From assembly GCA_001789355.1 (NCBI GenBank), contig MFZI01000056.1, forward strand, positions 1-6,185: a stretch of DNA of 6,185 bases. The letters are read 5' to 3'. Positions 4,269-6,185 of this stretch are shown here, one piece after another. Source of the stretch: Candidatus Roizmanbacteria bacterium RIFCSPHIGHO2_01_FULL_39_8. GTDB lineage: Bacteria; Patescibacteriota; Microgenomatia; UBA1406; GWC2-37-13. The position numbers and the translations under genes were made by a program. The notes under the pieces were generated by a model that did no database searches, was not told the DNA's origin, and saw only the letters and a program-made list of their open reading frames with translations. The stretch's first letter is position 1. Each line of letters opens with the position of its first letter.

Positions 4269-6185
4269 TTACTGAAGCTCTTTTTTTGATTCCTGGTCGT
4301 TTGGATCTAAATTTTGCAGGATATATAGGAAAGATTTTCTCGCTTCTTCGATTTTACCGGCTTTTTTGAGAAGTTGACCTTTCAGGTAGTATGCATCCCT
4401 ATAATTGGATTTGAGTTCGATTGAATTGTCGATAGCTTCTAAAGATAATTCTTGTTGCATTGCTTTCTCATCTGGATTTTGTACGGTGTCTTCGAGCAAG
4501 GAATAAAATATTGCCATACTATAAGGAATTTTTGGATCGGTGGGAGATAACTCTCTAGCTCTTTCTAAAGCGGAGATTCCCTTATCAAGATCATCCTTTT
4601 TTAAGTCAATCTGGTAAAAAAGGTACTCATTTTTGGCCATTGTTTTCCAATAGAGTACATTTTTAGGAGAATCCTTGAGAGTTTTTTGGCTCAGTTTTTC
4701 TGATAGTTCGAGAAGGCTTCGGGAAGTCCCGGATTCCTTTTGGTATGAAGCCGCCAGCGCAAGATTAGCTAACACATAAGAAAGTTTGTCCGCATAGACA
4801 TGGTCATAACGCGTAGTAAGCGCTTGATTGAGAGATTGAGCTGCCAGTTGATATTGATTTACCTTTGTTAAACTGTCTCCCTTAGCATAGAGCACATCAG
4901 CCGAATAATACGCTATTAGGTACCAAATGGTCAGTAAAAAACAAATTCCGGTTAAGCACGCCAGTCCAAATTGTTTTAAGCTCAGGAAGATTTTGCTATC
5001 AGCAAGAGTGCTTTCATCCGGCCGAGAGAGGATGATTAGAAAGGCTGGAATCAAATAGAAATAAAGATTGATCGTTGAGGTAGAGAAGCCAAAAAAATTG
5101 GTAATCAAAATGGTTAGATGGGAAAACAACAAAGCCGTTATAAGTAATTGGTTATTTGTTATTTGGGTCGTAGCATCATCTCGCTGCAGTTTTGAATTTT
5201 GAATTTCAATTTTGATTTTTGATTTTTGATTTTTGATCTTACTCCATGCATAAAATAAAATAGAAAATATTAAAACAAGATAGCTCATAACCCCAAAAAA
5301 TCCTGTAGTCGCAAAGTAATTGAGGTATTCGTTGTGGGCTTTGTTATATAGATAATCCCATTCTGAAGTAAGATTGTGAGATTTCGGTCGAACAAAATAG
5401 TAGCTATAGGCAAACGTCTCAACACCCGTTCCAAACAAAGGGTATCTCAAACCCAGATCTATGGCCCCTTGCCAAACAATCTTTCTGATATCCCCTGACT
5501 CGGTAACTCCTGATTCCGCAGACTGCTGCCGCGGCCTCTTTGCAACCGAGTCGCCTGCCTGCCGGCGGGGCAGGGTTGAAATTATGGCCTTGCGATAGGA
5601 AGAAAGTGAAATAAATCTATCAACTTGATCAATTCCAGTTTTAAATAGCAAAAGCGAGATGCCCAATGTTAAAACGAGGGTAAAAATTTTTTTAAAGTGA
5701 ATTTTAAAAAAATCTCTATTTCTAAACAAAAGATTGACAAAAAAAAGGACAAGACATATGGTTACGGCAGCCAAAGCAGATCGAGAACGGGTAAATAGAA
5801 TGCTGGAAAAATTAAGCAACAGATAAATACCCACTAGGATTTGAGTCATTCTGTCTTGTCCAGAATCGGCTCTGGTGTCATCCAAAGCGGCATTAGATTC
5901 TCTCGAACGATGTTTGAAAAAGTAGTATAGTCCTATAAAAAAATTGACCGCAAGGTATGCGCCTAACCAGTTTGGCTGACCGAGAGTTGAAAACATACGC
6001 TCGGCTGGACGAAATTGGTCAGTCCAACACGAGTTGTTAAGTTGCCCGGTAAAAACAAAGCAGGAAAGATCGTAACCCAAGCGCCCGGGAAGACCCCAGA
6101 CGATGACGACAAAGGAAGAGAGAAGAGAAATTTTCAACAGTCGGTGAACAATAGCTTTAGTTAGATTTGATACTGCGGAATAATA
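4269..6185 (-). CDS. O-antigen ligase/polymerase family membrane protein with C-terminal TPRs (N-terminus outside window)
   Basis: This family (Wzy, WaaL, PglL) transfers or polymerises undecaprenyl-linked glycans on the outer face of the cytoplasmic membrane. The frame is open to the right edge (638 visible codons). The TTG at 6137 is therefore not the real start, and N-terminal membrane helices are missing. Counting from that TTG, family motifs are RMFSTLGQPNWLGAYLA (47-63), FTRSRSALAAV (115-125), the Wzy_C segment with IRKIVWQGAIDLGLRYPLFG (217-236) then TGVETFAYSYY, and NKAHNEYLNYFATTGFFG (265-282). Hydrophobic helices surround them (for example 101-114, 122-137, 151-166, 281-297, 331-349, 356-370, 390-410). 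From about 415 to 615 the chain is soluble TPR-type helices, clearest at 579-609 (RDAYYLKGQLLKKAGKIEEA). Three loops carry unusual inserts (187-215, 300-333 and perhaps 80-99), two of them clearly repeat-derived. Ligase versus polymerase versus protein O-glycosyltransferase cannot be decided. It converges on the pilin and transposase genes. Confidence 0.9.
   Translation of the reverse strand, partial: YYSAVSNLTKAIVHRLLKISLLSSFVVIVWGLPGRLGYDLSCFVFTGQLNNSCWTDQFRPAERMFSTLGQPNWLGAYLAVNFFIGLYYFFKHRSRESNAALDDTRADSGQDRMTQILVGIYLLLNFSSILFTRSRSALAAVTICLVLFFVNLLFRNRDFFKIHFKKIFTLVLTLGISLLLFKTGIDQVDRFISLSSYRKAIISTLPRRQAGDSVAKRPRQQSAESGVTESGDIRKIVWQGAIDLGLRYPLFGTGVETFAYSYYFVRPKSHNLTSEWDYLYNKAHNEYLNYFATTGFFGVMSYLVLIFSILFYAWSKIKNQKSKIKIEIQNSKLQRDDATTQITNNQLLITALLFSHLTILITNFFGFSTSTINLYFYLIPAFLIILSRPDESTLADSKIFLSLKQFGLACLTGICFLLTIWYLIAYYSADVLYAKGDSLTKVNQYQLAAQSLNQALTTRYDHVYADKLSYVLANLALAASYQKESGTSRSLLELSEKLSQKTLKDSPKNVLYWKTMAKNEYLFYQIDLKKDDLDKGISALERARELSPTDPKIPYSMAIFYSLLEDTVQNPDEKAMQQELSLEAIDNSIELKSNYRDAYYLKGQLLKKAGKIEEARKSFLYILQNLDPNDQESKKELQ
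5190..5240 (-). repeat. AT-rich tandem repeat inside the ligase-family gene
   Basis: Three perfect tandem copies of the 7-mer GATTTTT lie at 5214-5234. A degenerate fourth follows, and related words (TTTGAATTT, GAATTTCAATT) precede them from about 5190. On the coding strand they give a Lys/Ile/Asn/Gln/Ser-rich stretch (KIKNQKSKIKIEIQNSKLQ, 300-318) in a loop between membrane helices. Three 7-mers are 21 bases, so the frame is kept. The composition resembles the intergenic spacer repeats of this window, suggesting a spacer-type repeat that expanded or landed within a gene. Confidence 0.65.
5497..5575 (-). repeat. GC-rich palindromic repeat insert inside the ligase-family gene
   Basis: This strikingly GC-rich block sits in an otherwise AT-rich gene. 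An 8-bp inverted repeat, GACTCGGT (5497-5504) and ACCGAGTC (5545-5552), encloses a region with the CCGCGG palindrome (5529-5534 region) and a GCAG/CTGC hairpin. It is followed directly by CCTGCCTGCCGGCGGGGCAGG (a hairpin with CCTGCC at 5558-5563 and GGCAGG at 5569-5574, loop GGCGG). Translated, it adds about 27 polar residues (PRRQAGDSVAKRPRQQSAES and on) just before the conserved IRKIVWQG segment, without shifting the frame. GC-rich palindromes of this kind are scattered in many Patescibacteria genomes as far as I recall; not checked by search. Confidence 0.65.
5846..5906 (-). other. Possible third low-conservation insert in the ligase-family gene
   Basis: The codons for residues about 78-98 (RSRESNAALDDTRADSGQDR and on) form a hydrophilic, highly charged stretch between two membrane helices, where family members usually have a short loop. 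The DNA includes GATTCTGGACAAGACAGAATG on the coding strand, which resembles degenerate repeat-derived text more than conserved coding sequence. Unlike the other two inserts it has no clear tandem or palindromic structure, so this is tentative. Confidence 0.25.

Overview
The window looks like part of the genome of an uncultivated, small-genome bacterium of the Candidate Phyla Radiation (Patescibacteria), most like the Microgenomates. This rests on several traits together and is an inference, since no marker gene is present. The traits are: a compact pilB-pilT-pilC-pilin cluster; AT-rich DNA with almost no Shine-Dalgarno sequences; a pilin whose N-terminal region is of a type familiar from these bacteria; intergenic spacers built from short degenerate AT-rich words; and GC-rich palindromic or AT-rich repeat inserts inside a reading frame. 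The genes have no internal TGA codons and one of them stops at TGA, so the standard bacterial code is likely and the TGA=Gly code of Gracilibacteria is unlikely.

Layout. Positions 2-349 hold the C-terminal end of the type IV pilus extension ATPase PilB, whose frame is open through the left edge. A 136-base AT-rich repeat spacer follows. Next come pilT (486-1538, retraction ATPase) and pilC (1539-2735, inner-membrane platform), which abut exactly: the TGA of pilT touches the ATG of pilC and the two share a frame. A 113-base spacer carries a good sigma-70-type promoter inside a 9-bp inverted repeat. It drives a cysteine-rich type IV pilin gene (2849-3412). A small transposon-like unit (about 3472-4260) follows: an HUH/Y1 (IS200-like or REP-associated) transposase bounded by 20-bp inverted copies of a short palindrome, with a degenerate third copy outside its left end. 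Its stop codon lies inside the right repeat. The rest (4269-6185, minus strand) is a large O-antigen ligase/polymerase-family membrane protein with a C-terminal TPR region. Its frame is open through the right edge, so its true N-terminus lies outside the window.

How the genes work together. PilB and PilT power extension and retraction of a pilus whose subunits (such as the pilin here) are fed through the PilC platform. The Wzy/WaaL/PglL-type protein converges on the pilin gene, and could attach glycans to surface molecules, possibly to the pilin itself. That link is only positional. The transposase unit sits between the two, 8 bases from the end of the ligase gene.

The most unusual observations are the repeat-derived, frame-preserving inserts in loops of the ligase-family protein, the transposase whose last codons are also its right-end palindrome, the pilT-TGA-pilC in-frame junction, and the promoter bracketed by an inverted repeat upstream of the pilin.
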